This document shows positions 31,818 to 41,334 of a DNA stretch of 64,000 bases, piece after piece. Positions within the stretch are counted from its first letter, which is position 1. Each line of letters starts with the position of its first letter. The translations under genes were made by a program, and so were the position numbers. Location: the NCBI GenBank assembly GCA_035532475.1, contig DATKQY010000082.1, positions 83,130 through 147,129 on the forward strand. Reading direction: 5' to 3'. This DNA is from DATKQY01 sp035532475. GTDB lineage: Bacteria; Actinomycetota; Acidimicrobiia; Acidimicrobiales; Bog-793. Under the pieces are notes generated by a model. That model was not told the origin of the DNA, ran no database searches, and saw nothing but the letters and a program-made list of their open reading frames with translations.

Positions 31818-33913
31818 CGGGCGGCGCGAAGGAGTCTTCGGCGAGCGCACCTACGCGCGCGGACGCGGGAGGCGAGACCGCCCGTTGGCGGGTCGGTGTC
31901 GACACCGGCGGGACGTTCACGGACTTCGTTCTCGTGGACCAGGAGACCGGCGCCGTCGAGGTCCTGAAGGTCCCCTCGACGCCGGATGACCCCGGCGACA
32001 CCATCGTCGCCGGCCTCCCCGGCCGGGGCGAGGTGGTCTTCCTCTGCCACGGGACGACGGTCGGGACGAACGCGCTACTCGAGGAGAAGGGTGCGCGCAC
32101 CGGGCTCGTCGTGACGGAGGGTTTCCGGGGCGTCTACGAGATCATGGAGCAGGCCCGCCCCTATGGCGAGCCCCTGTTCGACCTCCGCTACGCCAAGCCG
32201 AGGATGCTCGCCCACCCGGCGGCGTCAGCAGAGGCCCCCGAACGCGTCGGTCCCGCGGGTGAGGTGCTGCGCCCACTCGACGAGGCAGCGGTGCGCGAGG
32301 GGCTGCGCCGGCTCGCGCGCCGCGGCGTGGAGAGCCTCGCAGTATGCCTCCTGTTCAGCTTCCTCGCCCCGGAGCACGAGCGACGCATCGCGGCGATCGC
32401 CGCGGAGGAGCTTCCGGGCTGTCCCGTCTCGCTCTCGTCGGACGTGCTGCCGGAGATCCGTGAGTACTACCGGCTGAGCACGACAGTGATCAACGCGTAC
32501 CTGCGGCCCGTGCTCGCCGGCTACCTCGAACGGCTCGAGAGCCGACTTGGCTCGACGGAGGGCAGGCGACGCCCCGCCTACGTCATGCAGTCGAACGGCG
32601 GGATGACCACCTTCGCAGGAGCGGCACGTCGCGCTGCGACTGCGCTGCTGTCGGGGCCGGCCGGCGGTGTGATCGCCGGGGCGCGCCTCACGCGCCGGTG
32701 CGGCTTCGATAGTGCGGTCACCTTCGATATGGGGGGCACCTCGTGCGATGTCGCGCTCGTCACCGACGGCGAGCCGGCGATCACGACGCGTACCACGATC
32801 GGCGACCGTCACGTCGCCCTGCCGATGATCGATGTCGTGACCGTCGGGGCCGGCGGCGGGACGCTGGCGCGAGTCGCGGCCGGTGGCCTGCTCGAGGTCG
32901 GTCCGGAGAGCGCCGGGGCCGTTCCGGGCCCTGCCTGCTACGGGCGCGGCGGCGACGCGCCGACGGTCACCGACGCGAACCTGCATCTCGGGTACCTGAG
33001 CGAGCGGAACCCCCTCGCCGGCTCATTGGAGCTCTCCCGCCAGCGCGCCACCGAGGCGATCGCTCGCGTCGCGGCGCCGCTCGGGCTCGACGTGAACCGA
33101 GCGGCCCAGGGCATCGTCGACATCGTCGACGCCCGGATGGAGGAGGCGATCCGGAGCATCTCCACGATGCGCGGGCACGACGTGCGCGACTTCGTGCTCA
33201 TCGCATTCGGCGGGGCCGGGCCGCTCCACGCCGGGTCCATGCTCGACGCGCTCGGCATGCGGGCGGTGGTCGTTCCTGCGAATCCCGGCGTCTTCTCCGC
33301 GATGGGGTTGCTGCAGACCGACGTACGGCGAGACGTCGCGCGCTCGAAGGTGTCGCCCCTCGAAAGTCTCGTGGCCGCAGACGCGAGCGCCATCTTCGCC
33401 GAGCTCGAGTCCGGGGCGCTCGGGGAGTTCGAACAGGACGGCATCGACGCCGGAAACGTCGCCTTCGAGCTCGCGATCGACCTGCGCTACCGGGGCCAGG
33501 GCTACGAGCTGACGGTCGCGGTGGACCCCGAGGAGATCGCGTCGGGACGTCTCGACGTGATCCGCAAGCGGTTCGATCACGCGCACGAGCAGCGATTCGG
33601 CTCGGCCGCCCCCGACGAGGACGTCGAGGTCGTGACCTACCGGATCGTGGCCTCGGCCGCCGTGCCGCGGGTTGCCTTCGCCGAGAGCGCTCCGAGCGGC
33701 CGCGCCGTCGCCGATGCGGTGGTCGACAAGGCGCCGATGTGCTTTGACGGCGCCTGGCGGCAGTGCGCTGTGTATGCCCGGCACCTGCTCGGTGCCGGTG
33801 ACGTCGTCGACGGCCCGGCGGTGATCGCGCAGATGGACAGCACGACGCTCATCCGCCCGGGCCATCGCGCATCGGTGGACCGGTGGGGAAACCTGGTGAT
33901 CGAGCCGCGATGA
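31814..33913 (+). CDS. hyuA: HyuA-type hydantoinase/oxoprolinase (or ATP-dependent carboxylase) subunit A
   Basis: 699 residues from TTG 31814, which overlaps the permease stop (TTGA); no other in-frame start precedes the fold. N-terminal ATP-binding lobe: WRVGVDTGGTFTDFVLVD, FLCHGTTVGTNALLEEKGA. Central lobe: YVMQSNGGMTTFAGAARRAA, LLSGPAGGVIAGARL, TFDMGGTSCDVALV (second phosphate loop). C-terminal: LIAFGGAGPLHAGSMLDALG. The family couples ATP to opening of cyclic amides (hydantoin, oxoproline, caprolactam) or to carboxylation of ketones such as acetone and acetophenone. The subunit needs a HyuB partner; two HyuB genes follow. Confidence 0.88.
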   Translation: MTGGAKESSASAPTRADAGGETARWRVGVDTGGTFTDFVLVDQETGAVEVLKVPSTPDDPGDTIVAGLPGRGEVVFLCHGTTVGTNALLEEKGARTGLVVTEGFRGVYEIMEQARPYGEPLFDLRYAKPRMLAHPAASAEAPERVGPAGEVLRPLDEAAVREGLRRLARRGVESLAVCLLFSFLAPEHERRIAAIAAEELPGCPVSLSSDVLPEIREYYRLSTTVINAYLRPVLAGYLERLESRLGSTEGRRRPAYVMQSNGGMTTFAGAARRAATALLSGPAGGVIAGARLTRRCGFDSAVTFDMGGTSCDVALVTDGEPAITTRTTIGDRHVALPMIDVVTVGAGGGTLARVAAGGLLEVGPESAGAVPGPACYGRGGDAPTVTDANLHLGYLSERNPLAGSLELSRQRATEAIARVAAPLGLDVNRAAQGIVDIVDARMEEAIRSISTMRGHDVRDFVLIAFGGAGPLHAGSMLDALGMRAVVVPANPGVFSAMGLLQTDVRRDVARSKVSPLESLVAADASAIFAELESGALGEFEQDGIDAGNVAFELAIDLRYRGQGYELTVAVDPEEIASGRLDVIRKRFDHAHEQRFGSAAPDEDVEVVTYRIVASAAVPRVAFAESAPSGRAVADAVVDKAPMCFDGAWRQCAVYARHLLGAGDVVDGPAVIAQMDSTTLIRPGHRASVDRWGNLVIEPR

Positions 33914-35658
33914 CTGCACCGGCCGGGGTGGCCAGCAACGACGCGGTCCTCTTCCAGATCGCCCGGGCGAGGCTCGGCGGCATCGTGCAGGAGATGCAGT
34001 CGTCGCTGTTCCGGAGCGGCTACTCGACGGTGATCCGTGAGTCCCAGGACGCCTCGTGCGCCCTCTTGACGCCCGACGGCCGCGTCATGGCCCAGCACGT
34101 CGTCCTGCCGCTCCACATCGGAGCCTTCCCGGCGTGCTGCGCCGCGGTGCTGAAGGCCTATGCAGGAGACATCCGACTGGGCGACGCCTACGTGCTCAAT
34201 CACACCTACGACGGCGGCAGCCCGCACGCCCCTGACATGGCCGTCCTGGTGCCGGTCTTCTCGGGCGCGGCACTGGTCGGCTTCTCGGCGTCCATGGCCC
34301 ACAAGAGCGACATCGGAGGCCCCGTGCCGGGCAGCTGCTGGAGCCGGGCGACGGACGTTTTCGCCGAGGGGTTGCAGCTGCCCGCGCTCCGCCTCGAGCG
34401 CGGCGGCATCGCCGAGCGCGACCTCGAGCGCGTCATCGCGGCGAACAGCCGCTCGCCCCACCTCGTCCTCGGCGACCTGCGCGCGCAGGTCGGTGCGGGC
34501 CGGCTCGGCGAACGACGCCTCCTCGAGGTCGTTCGGCGCTACGGGGCCGAAATGCTCTCCTGGTACTCGTCCGAGGTTCTGGTGGCGACCCGCCGCCGGA
34601 TCGCCGGGGCGCTCGCTCTCTGGCCCGACGGCACGGCGAGCGCCACGCGCTTCATCGATGACGACGGCGTCGACCTCGGCAAGCCCGTCAAGGTGGCGGT
34701 GCGCGTCGTCAAGTCGGGGCCGGACCTCGAGTTCGACTTCAGCGGGAGCGACCCGCAGACTCGCGGCCCGGCGAACATCCGACCACCGCTGCTCAGGGCC
34801 GCGTGCGCGTACGTCGTCATGGCGCTCGTCGGCGCCGACACCTACGTGAACAGCGGACTCCTCGACTCCTTCACGGTCCGCAGCGAGGAGGGGAGCGTGG
34901 TCGACTCGAGGTTCCCGGCGCCGGTGAACACGTACAACCCCACCGTGCACGCGGTGGTCGACGCGGCCTTCGACGCGCTCACCCAGATCCTCGACGTCGG
35001 CGGCATGGCCGACGGCTGCGCGAGCCGGTCGTTCGTGCTGAAGAGCAGCGGCGACCACCCGGTGCAGTACGAGATCCTCGGCGGCGGCGCGGGTGCGCTG
35101 GCCGGGGCGGACGGCCGTTCTGGCACGACGGTCAACCACACGAACGGGCGGATCACCCCGGTCGAGGTCGTGGAGACCGAGTACCCCGTGCGCGTCCTCG
35201 AGACCTCGCTCGTGCCCGACTCGGGCGGCGGCGGCCGGAACCGTGGAGGGCTCGCCATCCGACGCAGCTACCGCGTGCTCGAGCGCTCCCAGCTGTCGCT
35301 GCGCTCGACCCGGCACCGCATCCCACCGGCTGGCGCCGATGGCGGGGATCCCGGGGGGCGCGGTCGCATGACCCTCGTTCGGGCGACCGGCGAGACGCTC
35401 GAGCTGCCGGCTCGCTGCTCGGGGGTGGATCTCGATCCGGGCGACGGGTTCGTTCTCGACACCCCAGGTGGCGGGGGCTACGGCGCGGCTCGCGCCCGTG
35501 ACCCGCTGCTCGTCGCCGCGGACGTCGAGGCGGGGTACGTGAGCGTCGGTGCGGCTCGGCGCGTGTATGGCGTGGCCGTCTCCGTCGGTGCCGACGGCAG
35601 CGCCGTCGTCGTGGCGCCTGAGACGACGCGGCTTCGAGAATCGGAGGTGGTGCTGTGA
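33910..35658 (+). CDS. hyuB: HyuB-type hydantoinase/oxoprolinase subunit B, copy 1
   Basis: 582 residues, ATG overlapping the hyuA stop by 4 bp. PF02538 landmarks: GIVQEMQSSLFRSGYSTVIR, QHVVLPLHIGAFPACC, DGGSPHAPDMAVLVPV, MAHKSDIGGPVPGSCW, FDFSGSDPQTRGPANI and VNTYNPTVHAVVDAAFDA. The C-terminal VETEYPVRVLETSLVPDSGG region is also standard. It carries the substrate side of the HyuAB reaction. In some homologues the metal-site segment reads NDP-H; here it is NHTYDGGSPH, unlike copy 2. Confidence 0.87.
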   Translation: MTAPAGVASNDAVLFQIARARLGGIVQEMQSSLFRSGYSTVIRESQDASCALLTPDGRVMAQHVVLPLHIGAFPACCAAVLKAYAGDIRLGDAYVLNHTYDGGSPHAPDMAVLVPVFSGAALVGFSASMAHKSDIGGPVPGSCWSRATDVFAEGLQLPALRLERGGIAERDLERVIAANSRSPHLVLGDLRAQVGAGRLGERRLLEVVRRYGAEMLSWYSSEVLVATRRRIAGALALWPDGTASATRFIDDDGVDLGKPVKVAVRVVKSGPDLEFDFSGSDPQTRGPANIRPPLLRAACAYVVMALVGADTYVNSGLLDSFTVRSEEGSVVDSRFPAPVNTYNPTVHAVVDAAFDALTQILDVGGMADGCASRSFVLKSSGDHPVQYEILGGGAGALAGADGRSGTTVNHTNGRITPVEVVETEYPVRVLETSLVPDSGGGGRNRGGLAIRRSYRVLERSQLSLRSTRHRIPPAGADGGDPGGRGRMTLVRATGETLELPARCSGVDLDPGDGFVLDTPGGGGYGAARARDPLLVAADVEAGYVSVGAARRVYGVAVSVGADGSAVVVAPETTRLRESEVVL

Positions 35659-36482
35659 GCGCGGAGCAAAGCCAGGGCTCAGGTGGCGGGAGCGCCGGGG
35701 TCGGATCGCTCGAGGGGAAGGTCGCGGTCGTGACCGGTGCTGGGCGGAACATCGGTCGGGCCATCGCGCTCGCGCTCGTCGAGGTCGGTGCCCGGGTGGC
35801 AGTCGTCGACCTCGACGCCGCCGCGGCTTGGCGCGTGCAGACCGAGCTGGCGTTGCGCGGCGCCGAGTCGCTGGCGATCGCCTGCGACGTGTCGGAGGAG
35901 GCGGCGGTCGAGTCGATGGTTGCCGAGGTCGTCGCGCGATTCGGCCGCGTCGACATCCTCGTCAACAACGTGGCGGCGACCGACCGAGGGCACACCGTCG
36001 TCGACCTGCCGGTCGAGGAGTGGCGGCGGATCATCGACGTCACCGTCACGAGCGCGTTCGTCTGCTCGAAGCACGCGGCGCGAGCGATGATCCGCGACGG
36101 CGTTCGGGGCTGCATCGTGAATCTCGGCTCGACCTCGGGGTACCTCGGGCGCGTGAACGCCACCGCGTATCCGACCGCGAAGAGCGCGCTGATCGGTCTC
36201 ACGCGCTCGATGGCCGTCCAGCTCGGGCAGTTCGGCATCCGCGTGAACCTCGTCGCGCCGAACAAGGCCGGCAGCCCGGTCGGCGAGCGCGACGTCGCCG
36301 AGGACCGCCGGGTGCGCAACCTGCTCGGCCGGCCCACCTCGCCCGAGGACGTCGCCCGGGCGGTGCGCTTCCTCGTCTCCGACGAGGCGGCGCTCGTCAC
36401 AGGGGTGGATCTGCTGGTCGACGCGGGAGCGGTGCTCGCCGGCGACCTGCCCGATCCGGTGAACGCGCTCGGTGCCCGATGA
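35655..36482 (+). CDS. Short-chain dehydrogenase/reductase
   Basis: 275 residues, GTG overlapping the hyuB stop. Classical SDR plan: cofactor loop VVTGAGRNIGRAIALALVE, acidic VVDLDAAAAW end of strand 2 (NAD preferred), VDILVNNVAATDRG, catalytic Ser in IVNLGSTSGYLG, and Tyr/Lys in ATAYPTAKSALIGLT. The C-terminus GVDLLVDAGAVL is typical. It lies between hyuB and ubiD, with 4-bp overlaps on both sides, so it probably oxidises or reduces an intermediate of the same pathway. Confidence 0.87.
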   Translation: MSAEQSQGSGGGSAGVGSLEGKVAVVTGAGRNIGRAIALALVEVGARVAVVDLDAAAAWRVQTELALRGAESLAIACDVSEEAAVESMVAEVVARFGRVDILVNNVAATDRGHTVVDLPVEEWRRIIDVTVTSAFVCSKHAARAMIRDGVRGCIVNLGSTSGYLGRVNATAYPTAKSALIGLTRSMAVQLGQFGIRVNLVAPNKAGSPVGERDVAEDRRVRNLLGRPTSPEDVARAVRFLVSDEAALVTGVDLLVDAGAVLAGDLPDPVNALGAR

Positions 36483-38011
36483 ACGCCGAGCGGCGCCGCC
36501 CCGAGCGGGCGGACCTCGATCCCCGGATCAACCTCGTGCCGGCCAGTCCGGGCGACTTCGCCGAGGCCGAGATCGATGCGCTCGGCAGCGGGGCGCAGCA
36601 CGAGGACCTGCGGGACTGGCTGGCGCTGGTCGCCGCGACCGACGACCTGCGCATCCTCGAGGGCGTCGATCTGGACGAGAACATCGGCCGGATCACGGAG
36701 ATGCTGCAGCACACCGAGGGCGCGCCGGCCGTGCTGTTCGACGCGATCCCCGGCTATCCGAGAGGCTTCCGGATACTGGTCAACGCCCAGAGCGAGCGGC
36801 GTCGGCTGGCGATCACGCTCGGACTGCCGGTCGACATCTCGGTATGGGATCTGATGGACGAGTGGGAGCGGCGCATGGACACCGTGAAGCCGCTGCCGAT
36901 CGAGATCGTCGACGACGGACCCGTGCTCGAGGTGGTCAGCACCGAAGATGCCGTCAACCTGCTCGAGCTACCCGTGCCGCTGTGGCATCCCGCCGACGGT
37001 GGTCGCTACCTTGGCACGGGCGACTGCGTCATCACGCTCGACCCCGACTCGAACTGGGTGAACATGGGGACCTACCGGGTGATGGTCCACGACGAGCGGC
37101 ACACCGGCTTGTACATCTCGCCGGGGAAGCACGGGCGTATCCACCGGGACAAGGCCTTCGAGCGCGGCGAGCCGCTCCCGGTCGTCGTTCTCTGCGGCAT
37201 GGACCCGCTCCTGTTCGTGGCGAGCTGCCTCGAGATGCCGCCCGGCTTGAGCGAGCTCGAATGGGCTGGCGGCATGCGGGGCCGCCCGGTGGAGTGCGTG
37301 GTCGGGAGATACACCGGCCTGCCGATCCCGGCGCGAGCGGAGATCGCCCTCGAAGGCTTCCTCCACCCCGACCAGCTTCGCCTCGAGGGCCCCTTCGGCG
37401 AGTGGACCGGGTACTATGCCTCCTCCGCCCAGCAGGTGCCCGTGCTCGAGGTGAAGGCGCTCTACCGGCGTAATGACCCGATCATGCTCGGTGTGCCGCC
37501 GGAGAAGCCGCCGTTCGAGGCGCACCGCTTCCGTCAGTACCTGCGCAGCGCGAACCTGCGGCGCGAGCTCCGCCTCGCCGGTGTCCCAGACGTGAAGGCG
37601 GCGTGGTGTCACGGCGTCGGTGGCTGTCGGCTGTTCAACGTGGTGGCGATTACCCAGCGCTATCCCGGCCACGCGGTCCAGGCCGGACATATCGCGAGCC
37701 AGTGCCGGGCCGGGGCCTACCTCGGGCGCATCACGGTCGTCGTCGACGACGACATCGACGTCTCCGACCTCGACGAGGTCATCTGGGCGATCTGTACCAG
37801 GTCGGATCCCGAACGCTCGTTCGAGTTCATCCGCCGGGCGTGGAGCGGGCCGCTCGATCCGGCGATCCAGCCCGGCAAGAAGGGGTTCAACTCCCGTGTC
37901 GTCATCGACGCGACGAGACCGTGGGAATGGCGCGACGAGTTCCCACCGGCGGTCGGACCGACGCCGGAGGAGAAGGCCATCACGCGCGAGCGCTGGGCGT
38001 GGATCCTTTGA
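36479..38011 (+). CDS. UbiD-family prenyl-FMN decarboxylase, copy 1
   Basis: 510 residues, ATG overlapping the SDR stop. UbiD landmarks: APAVLFDAIPGYPRGFRILV, VNMGTYRVMV with the Asn and Arg that hold the prenyl-FMN metal and proton relay, YISPGKHGRIH, and ALEGFLHPDQLRLEGPFGEW followed by TGYY with the conserved Glu pair. AVQAGHIASQCRAGAYLG and VVVDDDIDVSDLDEVIWA close the fold. Members reversibly (de)carboxylate aromatic, heteroaromatic or acrylic acids. The first 40 residues are an extension relative to copy 2. Confidence 0.88.
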   Translation: MNAERRRPERADLDPRINLVPASPGDFAEAEIDALGSGAQHEDLRDWLALVAATDDLRILEGVDLDENIGRITEMLQHTEGAPAVLFDAIPGYPRGFRILVNAQSERRRLAITLGLPVDISVWDLMDEWERRMDTVKPLPIEIVDDGPVLEVVSTEDAVNLLELPVPLWHPADGGRYLGTGDCVITLDPDSNWVNMGTYRVMVHDERHTGLYISPGKHGRIHRDKAFERGEPLPVVVLCGMDPLLFVASCLEMPPGLSELEWAGGMRGRPVECVVGRYTGLPIPARAEIALEGFLHPDQLRLEGPFGEWTGYYASSAQQVPVLEVKALYRRNDPIMLGVPPEKPPFEAHRFRQYLRSANLRRELRLAGVPDVKAAWCHGVGGCRLFNVVAITQRYPGHAVQAGHIASQCRAGAYLGRITVVVDDDIDVSDLDEVIWAICTRSDPERSFEFIRRAWSGPLDPAIQPGKKGFNSRVVIDATRPWEWRDEFPPAVGPTPEEKAITRERWAWIL

Positions 38012-39789
38012 GCGGGCGCGGCGAGGCCGGCGACGCCGTCCTGTTCCAGGTGCTCCGGTCACGCCTCGCAGGCATCGTCCAGGAAATGCAGGCATCGCTG
38101 TTCCGGAGCGGCTATTCGACCGTCGTGCGCGAGACCCAAGACGCCTCGTGCGCGCTGCTCGACACCTCCGGGCGCGTGGTCGCACAGCACGTCGTGCTGC
38201 CGCTCCACATCGGCGCCTTCCCCGCCTGCGCGCGTGCGGTCCTCGACCACTTCGGCGAGGAGATCGCTCCGGGAGACGCCTTCCTCATGAACGACCCCCA
38301 CAGCGGCGGCAGCCCGCACGCTCCGGACTTCGCGGTCCTCGTGCCGATCTTCGAGGGCCCGCGTCGTATCGGCTTCGCCGCGAGCATGGCCCACAAGAGT
38401 GATATCGGCGGGGCGGTGCCAGGAAGCTGCTGGAACTCGGCCACCGACGTCTACAGCGAGGGCCTGCAGCTGCCAGCGGTGCGTTGCGAGCTCGGCGGCG
38501 CGCCGGTGCCTGAGATCGAGCGTCTCCTCGCTGCGAACAGCCGCACCCCCCGGCTCGTCCTCGGCGACCTGCGCGCGCAACGGGGCGCAGCGCACCTCGG
38601 CGGGATGCGGCTCGGCGAGGTCGTCGGCCGCTACGGCCTCGACGCACTGCTCTGGTTCTTCGATGAGGTGATCGCGCTGTCCCGGCGTCGCATCGAGGAG
38701 GTCGTCCGCAGCTGGCCCGACGGGATCGCCGAGGCGGTCCGTCTCGTCGACGAGGACGGCGTCGTCGCGGACCGCCCGCTAGCGGTGCGAGTGCGCGTCA
38801 CCGTGGCGAATCACCGGGTCGGGTTCGACTTCACCGGGTCCGATCCCCAGAGCGAGGGTCCCGCCAACGTTCGGCTCCCGCTCGTCGTCGCCGCCTGCGC
38901 CTACTGCGTCCTTGCCCTGGCGGGCGGTGAGCCCTACGTGAACAGCGGTCTGCTCGACGCCTTCGATGTCGTCTGCGAACCAGGGTCGCTGCTCGACGCC
39001 AGGCACCCGGCACCGGTGAACACCTACAACCCGACGATCCACGCAGTCGTCGACGCGTGCTTTGCCGCGCTCGGTCAGATCGTGGCGGCTGGCTCACGCG
39101 CGGACGGGTGCGCGAGCAGGTCCATCGTGATGAAGGCAGACGGGGACCGCGCCGTGCAGTACGAAGTCTTCGGCGGCGGTGCCGGGGGGCACGCGGGCGG
39201 CGACGGGCTCTCGGGGGCGACGGTCGACCACTCGAACTGCCGGATAGCGCCGGTCGAGATCGTCGAGACGGAGTACCCGATCCGCGTGCTCGAGACGGCG
39301 CTGCTCGCCGACTCGGCCGGGCCCGGCCGTTTCCGCGGTGGGCTCGGCTTCAGGCGCCGCTACGAGCTGCTCCAGCCGACGCAGATCTCACTTCGCTCCA
39401 CCCGACACACCATCCGTCCGGCCGGCTGCGGGGGAGGAGCTCCGGGACGCGCCGGCCGGGCGACGCTGCGCTCGGGCGACGGCTCCGAGCTCGTGCTACG
39501 TCCGCGCTGCTCGGGCATCGGCGGCCGTCCCGGGGATCAGCTCGTCCTCGACACGCCGGGGGGAGGCGGGCTCGGCGACCCCTTCGAACGGGACGTGGCG
39601 CGCGTCGTCGACGACGTGGAGTCGGGGTACTGCAGCGCGCGGTCGGCGGCACGCGACTACGGCGTCGTCGTCGTGATCCGAGAGGACGGCACGGCTGCGG
39701 TCGACCACGATGCGACGGCGCGCGTAAGGACGGCCCGACGCGACGAGCACGGGCGATCAGCAGGTGCACGACCGCGGGCCGACGGCTAA
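37999..39789 (+). CDS. HyuB-type subunit B, copy 2
   Basis: 596 residues from GTG 37999, a 13-bp overlap with ubiD; TTG 38008 with a 4-bp overlap is an alternative. It is closely similar to copy 1 along its length (GIVQEMQASLFRSGYSTVVR, LPLHIGAFPACARAV, VNTYNPTIHAVVDACF) but has the canonical FLMNDPHSGGSPHAPDFAV segment. The last ~30 residues are Arg-rich and absent from copy 1. No second HyuA is present, so one HyuA may serve two HyuB partners. Confidence 0.85.
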   Translation: MDPLSGRGEAGDAVLFQVLRSRLAGIVQEMQASLFRSGYSTVVRETQDASCALLDTSGRVVAQHVVLPLHIGAFPACARAVLDHFGEEIAPGDAFLMNDPHSGGSPHAPDFAVLVPIFEGPRRIGFAASMAHKSDIGGAVPGSCWNSATDVYSEGLQLPAVRCELGGAPVPEIERLLAANSRTPRLVLGDLRAQRGAAHLGGMRLGEVVGRYGLDALLWFFDEVIALSRRRIEEVVRSWPDGIAEAVRLVDEDGVVADRPLAVRVRVTVANHRVGFDFTGSDPQSEGPANVRLPLVVAACAYCVLALAGGEPYVNSGLLDAFDVVCEPGSLLDARHPAPVNTYNPTIHAVVDACFAALGQIVAAGSRADGCASRSIVMKADGDRAVQYEVFGGGAGGHAGGDGLSGATVDHSNCRIAPVEIVETEYPIRVLETALLADSAGPGRFRGGLGFRRRYELLQPTQISLRSTRHTIRPAGCGGGAPGRAGRATLRSGDGSELVLRPRCSGIGGRPGDQLVLDTPGGGGLGDPFERDVARVVDDVESGYCSARSAARDYGVVVVIREDGTAAVDHDATARVRTARRDEHGRSAGARPRADG

Positions 39790-39807
39790 CGTGAGCACTA
39801 CCGCAGC

Positions 39808-39824
39808 ACAGAATACGTTTCTGT
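39808..39824 (+). promoter_or_regulatory. Regulon operator site 6 (UbiD2-molybdenum hydroxylase operon)
   Basis: ACAGAA-TACGT-TTCTGT, a perfect 6-bp inverted repeat with the 5-base centre common to all sites. It lies 43 bp before ATG 39868 and 18 bp after the preceding stop. Only weak promoter hexamers are visible (TACGTT inside the site). Confidence 0.65.
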
Positions 39825-39867
39825 TGTGAATTCCGCGCCATTCGGCGCCGTCGAGCCAAGGGGGACG

Positions 39868-41328
39868 ATGGTGGGCGATCACGAGGTGAAGGTCTCCTCG
39901 ACCTACGACTTGCGGGGGTGGCTCGAGCGGGTCGAACAGCTCGGCGCGCTACGCCGGGTGGACGGCGCGTCGAGCGAGTCCGAGATCGGCGACGCGACCG
40001 ATCTCCTGCAGCACTCGAGCGACGCGCCAGCCGTCCTGTTCGACCGCATCCCAGGGTACGAGCCCGGCTTCCGGGTGCTCGTCAACGGGCTCGGGACGAT
40101 CGACCGGATGTCGCTTGCGCTCGGCGCGCCCCTCGGGCTGTCCAAGCTCGAGCTCGCCGACGTGTGGCGGGAGCGGATCCTCGGGCTCGAGCCGGTCCCT
40201 GCCGTCGAGGTCACCGACGGTCCGGTGATGGAGAACGTGCAGCGGGGCGACGAGGTCGACGTGACGGTCTTCCCCGCGCCGCTGTGGCACCCGAACGACG
40301 GCGGCCGCTACCTCGGGACCGGGTCCTACGACGTCACGAGGGACCCGGACGACGGTTGGGTCAACGTCGGGACCTACCGGGTGATGGTGCACGGGCCGAA
40401 CAAGCTCGGGTACTACATCTCACCCGGCAAGCACGGGCGGCTGCACCGCCAGAAGTACTTCGACCGAAACGAGCGGTGTCCGGTCGCGATGGTCTTCGGT
40501 TCGCATCCGCTCATCTTCTTGGCGGCGAGTAACGAGATCCCCTACGGCGTCAGTGAGTACGACTGGGTGGGCGGCGTGCTGGGCGAGCCGATGCAGGTCA
40601 TCCGCGGCCCGGTCACGGGCCTTCCGATCCCGGCGTGCGCCGAGATCGTCGTCGAGGGCTATGCGAGCGCAGACGAGCTGATCCCCGAGGGTCCGTTCGG
40701 GGAATGGACGGGCTACTACGCCTCGGGCGAGCGCGCCGAGCCGGTCCTTCACGTCGAGGCCGTCTACCACCGCAACGAGCCGATCATCCTCGGCTGCCCG
40801 CCGGGCCGCCCCCCAGACGAGCTCGCGAGGTACCGCGCGCCCCTCAGATCGGCCCTGCTCTTCGAAGAGCTCTTGAAGGCCGGCGTGCCCGACGTCGCCG
40901 CGGTGTGGCAGCACGAGGTCGGGGGCAGCCGGATGTTCATCGTCGCCGCCATCCGCCAGCGCTACCCCGGGCACTCCCGCCAGGTGCTCCACGTCGCGGC
41001 CCAATGCCACACTGGCGGCTACGCGGGCAAGTACGTCGTCGTCGTCGACGACGACATCGACCCGTCGAACCTCGAGGAGGTCATGTGGGCGGTGTGCACG
41101 CGCTCGGACCCTGCGGACTCGATCGACATCATCCGCCGCGCGTGGAGCACCCCGCTCGACCCGCGGATCACGCCCGACCAGCGGGCCGTGGGCAACTTCA
41201 CGAACTCGAGGGCGCTCATCGACGCCACGCGCCCGTTCGAATGGCGCGACCAGTTCCCGCCCGTGAACGTCCCACCGCTCTCGCAGCGCCAGGCTGCGCT
41301 CGCCCGCTGGTCCTACCTGCTCGACTGA
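39868..41328 (+). CDS. UbiD-family prenyl-FMN decarboxylase, copy 2
   Basis: 486 residues from ATG 39868, chosen because AAGGGGG lies just before it; GTG 39826 is open too but would sit beside the operator. Key segments: VNVGTYRVMVHG, YISPGKHGRLHRQKYF, EIVVEGYASADELIPEGPFG and EWTGYYASGE, with the prenyl-FMN Asn/Arg/Glu set intact. It begins a new operon with the molybdenum hydroxylase genes, 6 bp apart. The paralogue at 36479 is similar throughout. Confidence 0.88.
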   Translation: MVGDHEVKVSSTYDLRGWLERVEQLGALRRVDGASSESEIGDATDLLQHSSDAPAVLFDRIPGYEPGFRVLVNGLGTIDRMSLALGAPLGLSKLELADVWRERILGLEPVPAVEVTDGPVMENVQRGDEVDVTVFPAPLWHPNDGGRYLGTGSYDVTRDPDDGWVNVGTYRVMVHGPNKLGYYISPGKHGRLHRQKYFDRNERCPVAMVFGSHPLIFLAASNEIPYGVSEYDWVGGVLGEPMQVIRGPVTGLPIPACAEIVVEGYASADELIPEGPFGEWTGYYASGERAEPVLHVEAVYHRNEPIILGCPPGRPPDELARYRAPLRSALLFEELLKAGVPDVAAVWQHEVGGSRMFIVAAIRQRYPGHSRQVLHVAAQCHTGGYAGKYVVVVDDDIDPSNLEEVMWAVCTRSDPADSIDIIRRAWSTPLDPRITPDQRAVGNFTNSRALIDATRPFEWRDQFPPVNVPPLSQRQAALARWSYLLD

Positions 41329-41334
41329 GGCGAC

